64,000 bases of DNA, taken from assembly GCA_012861695.1 (NCBI GenBank), contig JAAOOA010000033.1:24842044-24906043 (forward strand), in the 5' to 3' direction. Position 1 is the stretch's first letter; each line of letters starts with the position of its first letter. This DNA is from Trematomus loennbergii. Taxonomy: Eukaryota > Chordata > Actinopteri > Perciformes > Nototheniidae. Below are positions 22,031 to 33,956 of this stretch, piece by piece. The notes under the pieces are model-generated. The model saw only the letters and a program-made list of their open reading frames with translations. It did not search any database and was not told the DNA's origin. Both the position numbers and the translations under genes were made by a program.

Positions 22031-23459
22031 TCAGTTGTTTAACAGTCTCACTGCCCGCGGGAAGAAACTGTCTCCGAATCTTCTTGTCCTTGCCAGGATG
22101 CTGCGGTAACGTCTGCCAGACGGCAACAGAAAGAACAGTTTGTGGCTGGGGTGATGGGGGTCTTTGATAATCCGTAGTGATTTCTTCCTGAGCCGCTGGG
22201 AGTAAAGGTCCTCCATGGATGGCAGCTCCGTCCTGGTGATGTGCTGTGCAGTTTCACCACCCTCTGTAAAGCCTTACGATTGAGGGCGGTGCAGCTGCTG
22301 TACCAGGCCGTGATGCAGCCAGTCAGGATACTCTCTATGGTGCACCTGTAGAAGGTCAGGATGCTCTCTATGGTGCACCTGTAGAAGGTCAGGATACTCT
22401 CTATCGTGCACCTGTAGAAGTTGCAGAGTATCCTGGAATCCATTTTGAACCTCCTCAACCTGCGGAGGAAGAAGAGCCGCTGTCGAGCTTTCTTGGTGAT
22501 GGTGGTGGTGTGAAGAGTCCATGTCAGGTCCTCAGTGATGTGGACCCCAAGGAACCTGAAGCTGCTGACCTCTCCACCGTAGTCCCATTGATGGCGATGG
22601 GGGCGTGTCCCTCTCCCTGCTGCTTCCTGTAATCCACAATCATCTCCTTTGTTTTGCTGATGTTGAGATGGAGGTTGTTATCCTGGCACCAAGATGTCAG
22701 GTTTTCGACCTCCTCTCTGTACGCCGTCTCGTCGTCGTCTGTGATCTGGCCGATGACGGTCGTGTCATCAGCAAACTTCACGATGGTGTTGGAGCTGTGT
22801 GTGGCCACGCAGTCGTGAGTGAACAGGTAGTAGAGGAGAGGGCTGAGCACGCAGCCTTGAGGGGCACCGGTGTTTAGAATCAGGGTGGAGGATGTGATGT
22901 TTCCCACCCGCACTGCCTGGGGTCTGCCCGTCAGGAAGTTCAGGATCCAGTCACAGAGGGCGCTGTTGAGCCCGAGCTCTCTGAGCTTGATGGCCAGCTT
23001 GGAGGGCACAATGGTATTGAATGCTGAACTGTAGTCAATGAACAGCATTCTCACATATGTGTTCCTCTGGTCCAGGTGTGAGAGGGCAGTGTGGATGGTG
23101 AGGGCTATGGCGTCGTCTGTGGACCTGTTTGCTCTGTAGGCAAACTGCAGGGGGTCCAGAGAGTCAGGGAGGGAGGAGGTGATGAAGGTTTTGACTAACC
23201 GCTCAAAGCACTTCATTATGATGGAGGTGAGTGCTACTGGCGGTAGTCGTTGGGGCAGGTGATTATTGTCTTTTTGGGGACAGGACCGATGTGGGTGTTT
23301 GAAGCATGTGGGGACTACAGACTGCAGCAGGGACCTGTTGAAGATGTCTGTGAACACCTCTGCCAGCTGAACTGCACACACACCTGAGAACACGGCCAGG
23401 GATGCCATCAGGTCCAGGAGCCTTGTGTGGGTTAACCCTTTTAAAGGATTTACACACAT
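22031..23459 (-). pseudogene. Rex1/CR1-like LINE reverse transcriptase, frameshifted
   Basis: The main block (23459-22524) has [40 protein letters not shown] and the catalytic [17 protein letters not shown], with FADD intact. The start [18 protein letters not shown] is in another frame (from about 23433), and the C-terminus RIIKDPHHPSHKLFFLLPSG (near 22170) is in a third. A 33-bp unit has been triplicated within the C-terminal part at 22322-22420. Family function: target-primed reverse transcription. The copy is dead because of the frame changes. Confidence 0.82.
22322..22420 (-). repeat. 33-bp tandem triplication inside the LINE coding region
   Basis: Three adjacent units at 22322-22354, 22355-22387 and 22388-22420 differ by one base each. 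On the - strand each unit encodes the 11 residues FYRCTIESILT, so the frame is kept. Confidence 0.9.
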
Positions 23460-23517
23460 CTGCCCTATTTAAAACAAAAGGGCAGGGCTCTAGCTCCTGG
23501 TCCCTCTAGTTCATCTT

Positions 23518-26481
23518 AATTGTCAGACTCAAAGTCCATTAGAAAAACATACAACAGCAATATATAAAAAAACAGCAACATTGTATTCACAGAGGTGACT
23601 GGTATTGTAAAACACTAAAACTATGATCTCTAACTGGCAGCAGCATGATTTTGAATCATACAGTTGACAGATATATGTTGCATCAGATTTCTCAATAAAC
23701 CAGGAAAGAGAGGAACAAAATGCTCTGAACACTTATCTTGACAGGGTTTGTACATGTAGAATTATTTTGAAGGGCCCAAGATATGTTACTACACACCTAT
23801 AGCTCCGTAAAGTTGTGGATAAGCCTTTTGTTCAACATATGATAACCACAGTCTTTTAGGCATTGTAATGCTCATTGTATTTGTACTCAGATCACATTTT
23901 CAGTAGCTGATGAAACCCCGCACTGCTTGGAGGGAGAATAGCTAAATGATTGACTTTATTAAATGGTCCATCAGGGTGTGACTAAACAAATACCCGTTTC
24001 AAACTCAGTACTTGCAGGTTGAATCATTAATTAACCTGCATACTGGTTGCATTGCATAACAATATACCAGTATTGTTATAATGCTGTAAAGACACACTCC
24101 TTTGACTCAATTGTGTAAAACAACCTTTGGGAATCTTGCCTTTTATACATGTTGGCTCCCTTCAAGGCTTAGATCCAAATATCAATACAATGCTTAGCCT
24201 GGAAGTCAAACTGGTTGTCATTGGTAACTAAATATTAACACAAAAGTCATAAAATCCTCTCCAATATATGGAAGCCTGTTTGCGCCACAGGAAAAAACAG
24301 GCTTCCATACTACTGTATGTTCATACCAAACAATGCATGTAATTATCCAGGCTCCCAACCTTGCTTTAACTGTCCTTGATGACTGCCACATAGTGGAGCA
24401 GTGGGTTTCTGTTGGAGTTCCTGATATTGATCCTGCTGTGGGCTCAATGCTTGTAAAATATATTCATTACTGTAATGAACTGTTTTGCCATTGGCTGCTC
24501 CAGTGGTTTGCTCTGATGGAGTACTCGTGTTCACTGATCCAGTCTGTTGGTCTGCAGTATAAAGAGCCACGGGGACTTCAGATAGTCAGTGTATTAAGAA
24601 GAGTTCAGCTGTGGAAGTCTGTGTTGCAGCGGTATTCGATATTTTTATGCGAGGAATGGGTCAAATGACATTTATAGTTACGAATCCCTATAGAAATATT
24701 ACCTGCTGTACAGTTCCCTCACTCTACAGAGCTCATTAGCCGCTTGAAGCTCATTGTTTTTACCTTTTACAGCCTGCAACACTTTACGGTTCTGGTTGAC
24801 TCTTACTGCCGTCAGGGGTGTTTCCTAATGCAGCAAGCAGCTGTTTTCAGTTCAAAAAGCTCTGAAAATCCTCTGTTCATTCCCTGTCTACCAACAAACT
24901 GCAGACATAGTTAGCATCCAGCTAAACAGTTAGAGGCAGATGTATTTCTCAGGAGTTTATGAGACCAAACCAGAACCTGAAGGAGAGTAAGAATTTAATA
25001 TACATTTGTCAGATCAAATGGATTTAATGTTTTATACAGGCTAAAATAATTTCCAAGCTCATATCAACTGCACAAAGAAACAATGTCTCACCTCAGAATT
25101 ATGTTATATGTGTGAGCAAATTATATTATTACACGCAGGCAGATATTACCTGCCGCCAGCACAATATAAATACATGCGTACCAAATCAACAACTGAGAGT
25201 TGTACAAGCATTTGCGAGCAAGATACAAAACCTAAGGAGAGGCAAATAAAGGTAACTGCACCTAAAGAATACACTTTAAGCAGCAAGCCGTGTAAGCCAC
25301 CACAGCAGATAAAGTGTGTGTGTTTAGAGAGCGCCGGAGGGCATACACACTCAAAGGTTCACTCTGCTCTCCAAGTAGAGTTCTCCCTGCAAAAAAGCAC
25401 CTGACTTTTCACAATATGGGGGCAGAAGGGAGACAAAGGGAGAGGAAGAATCCACTTTATTGATCCCATAGGATTAGGAAGTTCAGTTCAGAGTACATAT
25501 ACACACATGCTCAGGACGTATACACATTAGGTTTGAATACACGCATGAACAAATGTATTTCAGTGAACATGCACCAACCGAGCATGCATCCAGTAGCAGT
25601 TGCTCCTGCTAGATGTGTACTATTTTCAACTTTAGCTTTCTTATTTGATCTTACTTGTTATTTGTTCCCCATTATGTTGCTTCTGTTGTGCCACCACGCC
25701 TCTTTTGCGCAGCAACCACATGGATAGCCTTGTTTACACCAGGGAGAAAGGGGCTAATAACGGCTCGCCTGGTGGTGGGAACAACAGCTATCTTCACTGA
25801 AATCTGGAGCAGGACACAGAGGATGCGGGGTAAACTGAATGGACAAAGGAGAGCTGCCAGCCTATAGGAATCCCACAATGGTGAAGGTATGAGCAGTCAA
25901 AACCCTGAGGATGACGATTCTACAAACCGCGACAGAGCCATGGTTCCTCTGTCATGCACATTGCTAACTAACCTGCACAACTAGACAACCCACCCGGAAC
26001 ACGCCCCAACAACCAGTCAGCACGCTCTTTCTTCACCAGAAAGACTCGCCACACATACACGCCCACTCCTCCACCACAAATGTACTACATTTATTTTCAA
26101 TTGTCACAATCCCCGCCCTGTTACAACAACATAAAGCAGTCTTACCAAATGACGTGTAGGTTCTGAGGGAGTTGGTGAGTAAGGGCCACAAGATGCTGGG
26201 TTATGGGCTGCCCTGGATGCTCGTTCTATGGCCAGTTCTAACAGAATATTTCTTGATTGCTGCATACTACCATGGATGTATAAAAATAACTGGATAAAGC
26301 CTAAGAGGTGGGGCCCTGTTCAGTCCTAAGACACATGCACCATTATCACTTATTAGCAATATCGCAATAATTGTAAGCACGCCTTTAAACGTCACACCAC
26401 ACATACTGTATAGAGACGGACTTCAAGCCCAGTTCCTTTGTCTTCCACATGTGTACGCACACGTGGAGCACATGAATAAAA

Positions 26482-26482
<1 letters not shown>
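23518..26482. other. Inferred intron, no gene recognised
   Basis: About 3 kb with motif-free frames only (the longest is 24333-24668 +, 111 codons). It holds the hairpin at 24267-24309. CCACTTTATTGATCCCATAGG near 25451 resembles the inverted 3' end of a fish LINE. Otherwise nothing could be delimited. Confidence 0.4.
24267..24309. repeat. Perfect 15-bp hairpin
   Basis: TATGGAAGCCTGTTT at 24267-24281 pairs perfectly with 24295-24309, leaving a 13-nt loop. It may be a MITE core or a small structured RNA; the sequence alone does not tell. Confidence 0.6.

Positions 26483-26519
<37 letters not shown>
26483..26519. repeat. (CA)n microsatellite
   Basis: About 18 CA dinucleotides in a pure run. 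Confidence 0.95.
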
Positions 26520-26521
<2 letters not shown>

Positions 26522-27629
26522 TGATGAACACAGCCGCTTTTGATTGCTTCATTCATGTTTTGTGTGTTAGATGTATCATCTTTTTAATAAATGCTTTTAG
26601 GATTATGTCTCTGAAATCATTCAACCAGTAATAGCTACTGATATGGTTATGTATTAATCATTATTAATTTAATTATTATATCAGATTTCCAAATTCATAG
26701 TCTAGTGTTGTTTATGAACTATATGAAACTACATTAATTGTCTGTTATTTTGCCTTTATAAAGGCTGGTGTTTCAGAGATGAATTATTGTAAATGAAGTC
26801 ATATTAATAATTCATTATAAATGTTTATTTTAATATTTATCCAGATACGGCTCAAGAAGCTGACTCAAATAAGGAAATATATGATACATTATGATGTGAT
26901 ATGATATGAATGATAATGGGACACATCGACGTCTGCACTCACAGTGCCGCGGACTGTACTTAATGTTACTCTGATCCGGTTACTTATGTCGTGGCAGATA
27001 TTTAAGTAAGCTTTCTTAACGCTAATATTATAATAGTCAGATTGCTCTGAAGATGGGAGGGGATATTCTATTCATTTTCACGTTCACACAGTCTGTGATT
27101 TTTGCCGGCCGTCTTTCCTGCAACAGCATTTTTCTGTATTTCCTCTATCCTGTAATATGACTTGATAGCTTTAAGCACACGGAGCTCTGATTGGTCAGCA
27201 GGCGGTGCTTTCACTGAGTTGATCTCTTAGCCTGCCACCTAACCTGCTCTGGAGCAGGCTAGCCGTTCAGCATAAGTTACCATGGAGATCTAGCCCGCTA
27301 AAAAGAGAACCAGCGTCGTAGGACCGGAAAGCCTGAGTTTTCCCTGAAGTTAGCCGGCTAAGCGAAAATCCGGCTTCGTAGTACAGGCCTCAGTGTAGCT
27401 CATTTTTTGAAAATGTGTAAAAACAACAATAGACCAACTAAGCTTGTAGCATAATCTACGATCTGACGTCTAGATGGAGTTAGAGTCCAGTATTTAAAGC
27501 CACGCTGACACCAGATCCATCTCCTGTAATCAACACACACACACACACACACACATACCTCCTCCTGGCTAGGAAGAAGAGGAGGAGAAGCAAATATTCT
27601 ATCCATCAACAACTACACAGAAGCAGTTG
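26520..27629. other. No gene; MITE right end near 27365-27391 and (CA)12 at 27532-27555
   Basis: CGGCTTCGTAGTACAGGCCT at about 27370-27389 matches the end of a fish MITE family whose other end begins AGGCCTGTACTACGAAGC (from memory). The left end was not found. Partly palindromic sequence with AGCAGGCTAGCC words lies at 27230-27390. Confidence 0.45.
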
Positions 27630-28712
27630 TTGGCAATGATAAGGAAAGGTATGACCACTGCCCTCCCCCGACACACCAAATTCTCTCTATCAGACGATGC
27701 TGTCAACATGGCCCTTCACTTCCTCCTCCAGCACCTGGACACAGCAGGAACCTACGCCAGGATCCTGTTTGTGGACTTCAGCTCTGCCTTCAACACCTTC
27801 ATCCCGGCTCTGCTGCAGGACAAGCTCTCCCAGCTGCACGTGCCCCACTCCACCTGCAGGTGGATCACAGACTTCCTGTCTGACAGGAAGCAGCACGTGA
27901 GGCTGGGGAAACACGTCTCTGACCCCCGGACCGTCAGCACCGGTTCCCCTTAAGGCTGCGTTCTTTCCCCTCTGCTCTTCTCCCTGTACACCAACAGCTG
28001 CACCTCCAGTCACCAGTCTGTCAAGCTCCTGAAGTTCAGACGACACCACCCTCATCGGACTCATCTCTGGTGGGGACGAGTCTGCCTACAGGTGGGAGAT
28101 GGACCTGGATCTGGTGACCTGGTGTGGGGAAAACCACCTGGAGCTCAACGCTCTCAAGACAGTGGAGATGGTTGTGGACTTTAGGAAGAACGCAGCCGCA
28201 CCCGCCCCCATCACTCTGTGTGGCTCACCATCACTCTGTGTGGCTCCCCAGTAACTGATGTGAAGTCTTTCCGCTTCCTGGGCACCATCATCGCCCAGGA
28301 CCTCAAACGGGAGCAGAACATTTGCTCCCTCATCAAAAAAGCCCAGCAGAGGATGTTCTTCCTGAGGCAGCTGAAGAAATTCAACCTGTCAAAGACGATG
28401 ATGGTGAACTTCTACACCTCCATCATCGAGTCCATCCTCACCTCCTCCATCACCATCTGGTACGCCACAGCCAAGGATAAGGGCAGGCTGCAGCGTGTCA
28501 GCCGCTCTGCAGAGAATGTGATCGGCTATAATCTGCCATCCCTCCACGACCTGCACGCCTCCAGAACCCTGAGGCGGGCAGGGAAGATAGTGGCCGACCC
28601 CTCCCACCCTGGACACAAACTGTTCACCCCCCTCCCCAAAACCTCTCGCCACCTGAACAGTTTCTTCCCCTCAGCTACCGGCCTCATCAACAAGGCCCGT
28701 CCCCCCCACTGA
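27627..28712 (+). pseudogene. Rex1/CR1-like LINE reverse transcriptase, broken
   Basis: LDTAGTYARILFVDFSSAFN and RWITDFLSDRKQHVRLG are read first, then a stop interrupts at GSP-stop (27951-27953). The frame then shifts, and VKSFRFLGTIIAQDLK through HPGHKLFTPLPKTSRHLNSF follow in another frame to 28712. The region that should hold FADD carries a one-base change of frame (CTGAAGTTCAGACGACACCA near 28029), leaving no intact catalytic block. Confidence 0.8.
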
Positions 28713-28999
28713 CACTTTAGCTCAGCCACATCATACACTCCATGCATTACAATAATGCACACAATGCACACAAATATTTTGTATTACTGCCAATTTTTAT
28801 TTCATATTTATTCCTCTATTCCATTCCATTGCAATGTAAATACTGTTATATTTGACTATATTTGTAATCATTTAAAATATTTTTCTAGTTCTCTACCTGT
28901 GTTTTTAATTCTTGTTGTTATGCACCACGACACCTAGTCAAATTTCTCGTACGTGTAAACCTACCTGGTAATAAACCTGTTTCTTATTCTGATTCTGAT
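27630..28999 (+). mobile_element. Rex1/CR1-like LINE, 5'-truncated
   Basis: The + strand holds the second half of a reverse transcriptase and a 3' UTR ending AATAAACCTGTTTCTTATTC near 28970-28990. It is related to the LINE at 21759-23507 but lies on the opposite strand and is clearly diverged, so it is an independent insertion. Confidence 0.8.
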
Positions 29000-29837
29000 G
29001 CATAGCCTTATGGTCAGGACAGCTATCTGGTTTGTTTTCATGGTGTGTGCAGAACCCCAAACACAACAGTATGACTCATTCATATCCTATACCTCAGTTT
29101 ATTAAAATAAAACATACATGGGACTTATACAGATGGTGACACAAGCTGGTAACAACAGAATTGGCAAAAATGCTAGAAACCAAATGTCTTGAGGTACATA
29201 CTTGGACTGTCACCAGCCTGATTCCATTCCCTGATGGGGGGAGGAGATGAGAAGAGGAAGCAGTTAGATCAGCAGCAACACACCTCGCATCATAAAGCAG
29301 CTGAAAAATATGAAGGTCTATCATTTCAGCGGACTGAGCCTAATGTGTAGAGTAAAGCCAGTATATCGCTCCTGACAAGAAAAGGTTCAAGCACTGGGCT
29401 TTGAGTGCAGGGAAACTGGTCAGAGCCATTGAATGGAAACATGATGCTTTATGAGTGCATCGAACCAATATGATGGAGGATGACCCCACCTCAGGCTTTG
29501 TTAAGTTTGTTTAGCTGTTATGTTTGCCAGAAGTGTTTGACTTGTGTGTGTCAATGCACATGTCTGTGTGTGTTTGCTGCATGGTGTGTGTATGGGTCAG
29601 AATGTGTAGTCTAAGAACAGGAACTGGCTTTCTGTTTGATCACAGATACAGTAAGAGACGCTGTGTGTCCATTAGAGTTCTGAGGTCATTATTTATTGAT
29701 GAAACAACAATTTTATCAAGAACAGCCATAGAAACACACACACACACGTCCACAAACACTCACACCTCCCTCCATTACATCACCAGGACAGCTAAGGACT
29801 TTACTAAAAGACCAGCCCTGAGCTGAATGTGAAGGAC
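29000..29837. other. No gene recognised
   Basis: Motif-free frames only. A short CA-rich patch lies near 29735-29748. Confidence 0.45.
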
Positions 29838-29850
29838 ACATAAACACACG

Positions 29851-29895
<45 letters not shown>

Positions 29896-29906
29896 TATAT
29901 ACACAC
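29838..29906. repeat. (CA)n(TA)n microsatellite
   Basis: CA dinucleotides are followed by about 20 TA dinucleotides with one interruption and a short terminal CA run. Confidence 0.93.
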
Positions 29907-30164
29907 TATCGTGGCAGGAGAGTACTAAGCTCTGATTTGATTAACTAATTGCTAATTGATATACACTGCAACTCTCTTTAAAAAAAAAATACTGACCCAC
30001 ATTTTACATATAGTACCACAACTGTGAAAATACTACGTCACATGTAAAGGACCTTCTGTTCTCATTTCAGCCCCATCAGCCGGGCCTGTTTCTCTTTCCG
30101 CTGTCACATCTCATTTGGTGTTTTGATGCCTTCAGCAGTGCAGTCACCGCTCCTCCACACTGTG

Positions 30165-30279
30165 TCACTGCTTTTGGTGCTCGGACTTCCTCTGGGCAAT
30201 GACACGGTCATATTCGTTAAAGAAGAACATCTTCCACTGGGCAAAGTCATAAAGGATGAACGAGAGGATTAGAAGGCTT
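30165..30279 (-). CDS. Speculative terminal coding exon of an unrecognised protein
   Basis: On the - strand, a CAG acceptor-like site at 30282-30280 is followed by an open frame whose middle reads LYDFAQWKMFFFNEYDRVIA and whose end reads QRKSEHQKQ before a TGA at 30167-30165. The composition (hydrophobic segment, then an aromatic and charged tail) is protein-like and differs from the surrounding AT-rich sequence. The polypyrimidine tract is poor and no partner exon was found. I do not recognise the protein. It could be a pseudogene fragment or chance. Confidence 0.25.
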
Positions 30280-30721
30280 CTGGACAAGTGCTACTGGTCT
30301 TCTTCCGACATACTAGCTCAGGCCTATTTTAGGTTCACTGTTGTAGTTTTGGTTAAAAGCTAGATAGATACAGTTTGGCTTGTAGCAGGATAACATTTAC
30401 ATACACATGTTCACACATGTATGAATTAAATACAGCATAAATCTGTGTTTAAACCATGAGTTCATAGTTAGTTCACAAATCACAGTTTCATCAATGTTTT
30501 CAAACCCGATTTGGTCTTCCTATGTGATAATATTAAGAAATGCGTCAAAGCATTGGTAAGCACAAATGATAAAGGCCTGGCTGTCGCAGAAAATGTAAAC
30601 ACAGATGATAGCAAAACAAAATCTAAATGCTTTAATATATAACAATATTTGAAACAACTAAAGTAATAATACATTGACCAAACAACTAAGAAATGTATGC
30701 CATCACCTTATCAAGGATTAA

Positions 30722-31080
30722 AAAGACCCTATTTTACTCATTTTCAGGTTCATATCAGTATGTAGTGTCTCTACTGGGACATGTCTCCATGCTTTAATGT
30801 TCACAAAGCTCTTTATTCTTCTCATACTGCCTGTGCTGCAGCACCTCTTTTCACCCTCTGTCTGAAACCAGAGCCCAGTCTGCTCTGATTCATTAGCTGG
30901 CCGGCTCTGTTGTGATTGGCTGACTCAGAAATGTCCCAGCCCTTAGTTCTTTGCTTCATGATGAGTCTGTGTCAGTGGGTCTGGTCCCTCATCCTTGGTC
31001 AGGAATGTGTGATGGTCATCAGGGGTTGAGGTTCTAAACATGAGGAGCTTTTTGATTAATATTGTTTTATCAGTTTCTGC
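30722..31080. mobile_element. TTAA-flanked MITE, left part
   Basis: TTAA at 30718-30721 is followed by AAAGACCCTATTTTACTC and a body containing CTGTGCTGCAGCACCTCTTT, a composition I know from a widespread fish MITE family. A possible right end (CAGACCTTTAA at about 31502-31512) is weak, so the right boundary is uncertain. Confidence 0.5.
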
Positions 31081-33295
31081 TGGCCTGTATTTAGATACGA
31101 TCTATTTAGAAATCTGTATTTTATTTAGTTTTATTCAGCCCCAAAAATGTGCGTCGGTGTTCCATTGCAGTTGACCTGCAACTATAGGTCCTATCGCTGA
31201 CTTGCACACTCTGTCACTTCATATTGTTGTATTGTTACATATGTCATCACCCAACTCAACCCAAGGAAAAGGACAACTAATGGTATCTTGACCTTATCTC
31301 TTTATTTATGGTTATGTTCATAACACTAAAAGGGAACGCCCACCAAAATGCTTAAAGCCCAACTTGAACAACAGCTGCAGCATAATTCAATGCATCGTTG
31401 GATTTGAAGACTTGTAAAACAATGATTTAAGATATTTTGTTTTACTTGTTTTTGTTGCACAAAATCTCCAACCTCACAATTGTCAGTAAAGAGTATGTAG
31501 CAGACCTTTAAAGATGTCATCATCCAGTGTGTCCAAAAGCCACACATCATTACGTTTTACAAACTGAAAACAATTCATTTTTGGCTTTTATTGTTTCATA
31601 AATAATTGTAATAAACAATTAACCAATTATTCAAATGGTTTCAGTCCGTTTTGAAATAAAGTCGACATTTACAATATCATTTAAAATGTTTCATAGTTAA
31701 GGTAATCATGCTTTTTCTGCAAAACAACAACCGAGTTCATACTGTAGCTCCAGGAAAAAGCACTATCAAAGAATGAAGCTATATTTAGCTCCCAAATGCA
31801 ACAGTTTCCTCCTGGGAGCTGCAGCTAATGCCCTTGTCTTGTGAGCAAAAGTCTTTTACCTGACTGATGTATCATGAGGGAGACATCAGCTGTCAACCTG
31901 TCCTGTCATCCTGTCAGGAAGTGATTCATTAATCATGTTTGACTCCACATGGGAGAGCAGCCTCCATTTGGCAGCGCTCCAAGCTCTCTGCTGTAAGCTG
32001 AACTCACATCTGGAAGTGCTATTATGTCAAGAACATGCTTTGAAAGGAGCACATTAAAAAGGATTGATGTCCATCATTTTTCTTTAAAGTTTGAGAAAAA
32101 ACTTCCCTGGGAGTTGTTTATGACAGGGATAAAAAGGCTTTAATGTCTTTGGAGAGAACATATTGCTGCGGCTGGAGAGGTTGGGAGAGGATGTGGAGGA
32201 CATCTGGGCCGAGTCGCTGTGATACCTAGGAAATGCTCTGGGTGTGTCGTAATATTGGCTTAAAATTAATTTGAATTATATTTCTTTTTGGAGATAATTA
32301 TTCATTAGTTTTTGGACTATAGTTCCCATATTTAGGGGAAGTAAACAGGGTAGTTTACTGTTTTTAATCCCCAATTTTTTTTATTTGGGCAAATGTGCAA
32401 CAATTGCCAAGTTAAGCTACATCCACACTAACATGTTGATGCATTATACTAAAACATATAATAATCTCCATTGAAACTAACACACAGGAAAAAACATCAC
32501 AAATGGAGTATATACTGACATATTTTATATTGTAGAACACAACTTTAAAATCTCTTAAGCTTTGGTTGACCACAGACTTTATCCACACTCCTGTTTTTTG
32601 TATATGTTGCTTATGTAGCGACTTTTTTAATTGTATGTATTGTGTGTCTAATTGTCCCTTTGTATGTAGTTTTATTTATTTCTAAAACAAATGCAACAAG
32701 CATTTTGGGATTCAATACATTTAGATAAGATAGGATCAACTTTGACTTTATGAAAAAGTTGAGATAATCTATCACTGCCAAAGTTCTAATCTGTAACATT
32801 TTAATTGAAATATTCCTTCCAGTATCAGTGGGAAAAAGGTTCCAAAGCCGCCATAAAAGCTGTTTCTCCTTTTATGTTCACCACATGCTTGTGTGGTAAT
32901 GTGAATGATTTCTCCCTCAATGTTGTCACGTTATGAACAAGGACACAGCACTATTATAACTCCCCCAGCAGTCATTCTTCTATAAGACACTGTGGCACCC
33001 AAGGGTGGGACTGAGTGATGCTCAAGAGGAAGACAGAGAAAATGAGCTGCTGTAGGAGAAGACCTCTCATGAATTACCTTTTTTTACAGAAGTCTCAAAG
33101 ACGTGTCAGCATTGGTAGACTAAGGGAAACGTTATGGAGAAGCTCACTCTTGGGGTGGGGGGGGAGACAATTTGGTAATAACCTAATGTTGATAGCAATA
33201 CTGTTTCACCAAACATAACCTATTGTTATTTAATAATTAAAATATTTACACCACACTGTTTTGTTTCTCTAAAAGTCTGTGGACAAATCAAGACA
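31081..33295. other. Inferred intron, no gene recognised
   Basis: About 2.2 kb without motif-bearing frames, RNA genes or terminal repeats. Confidence 0.45.
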
Positions 33296-33956
33296 AAAGG
33301 AGTATAATATTCATAAGTAAAAGTAGAAAAGTATTATCATCCAAATATAGGTAAAGTACCAAAAGTAAAAGTAGTCATTGTGCAGATTGGTCCATTTCAA
33401 AATAATATATATGATATGTTTTATAATTATTGATGCATTAAAGGGGACCTATCATGCAAAATGCACTTTTTGATGTCTTTTATACATAAATATGTGTCCC
33501 CGGTGTGTCGGGGAACTCACGCAGCGTCAGAAAATAAACCCTCTCTCTTTTCCTCCGTACCCAAATCTCTAAAAACGGGGCTACAACGGAGCTGATCCAG
33601 ATTTGCGTCCGATATGACGTAATATCGGAAATGTAGGCTGGCTTTACACCAACGGCCCTATCAGAAACGTTGCTATCAGAAACAATGCCCGACTGTTTTG
33701 GACGTAATATGCTCGGTGCATGTTTACATTAGCATCGCTAACACTCAGAGCTAACCTGTACTGGAGAGCATGTGTGTGAAGAAGCAGGAAATAAAAAGGA
33801 ACTCACCTTGTGGTATAACCGGCAAGAGAGAAAGCCTTTGAGCTCCATACTGTTTCAGAAATAATCCTTGATAATCCATGATATGGCGTTTCATCCCTGC
33901 AGTAGCTGCCGGTAGAATCTCCCGCATGAACTCAGCGTCCTCCTTTTTTATTTTTT

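Larger units (their letters stand above)
21759..23507 (-). mobile_element. Rex1/CR1-like LINE, 5'-truncated
   Basis: The - strand encodes a reverse transcriptase and the typical C-terminus of this Jockey-superfamily group; the 3' UTR with an inverted AATAAAGAACCTTGAACTG end lies at 21759-21790. AGTTTCATCTT (21748-21758) and AGTTCATCTT (23508-23517) could be the target duplication with one indel. Another fragment of the same family lies at 60531-60895. Confidence 0.8.

Noticed and set aside
24333..24668. 111-codon frame as a possible small gene
   Set aside because: No signal peptide, family motif or splice context; composition is like the surrounding DNA.
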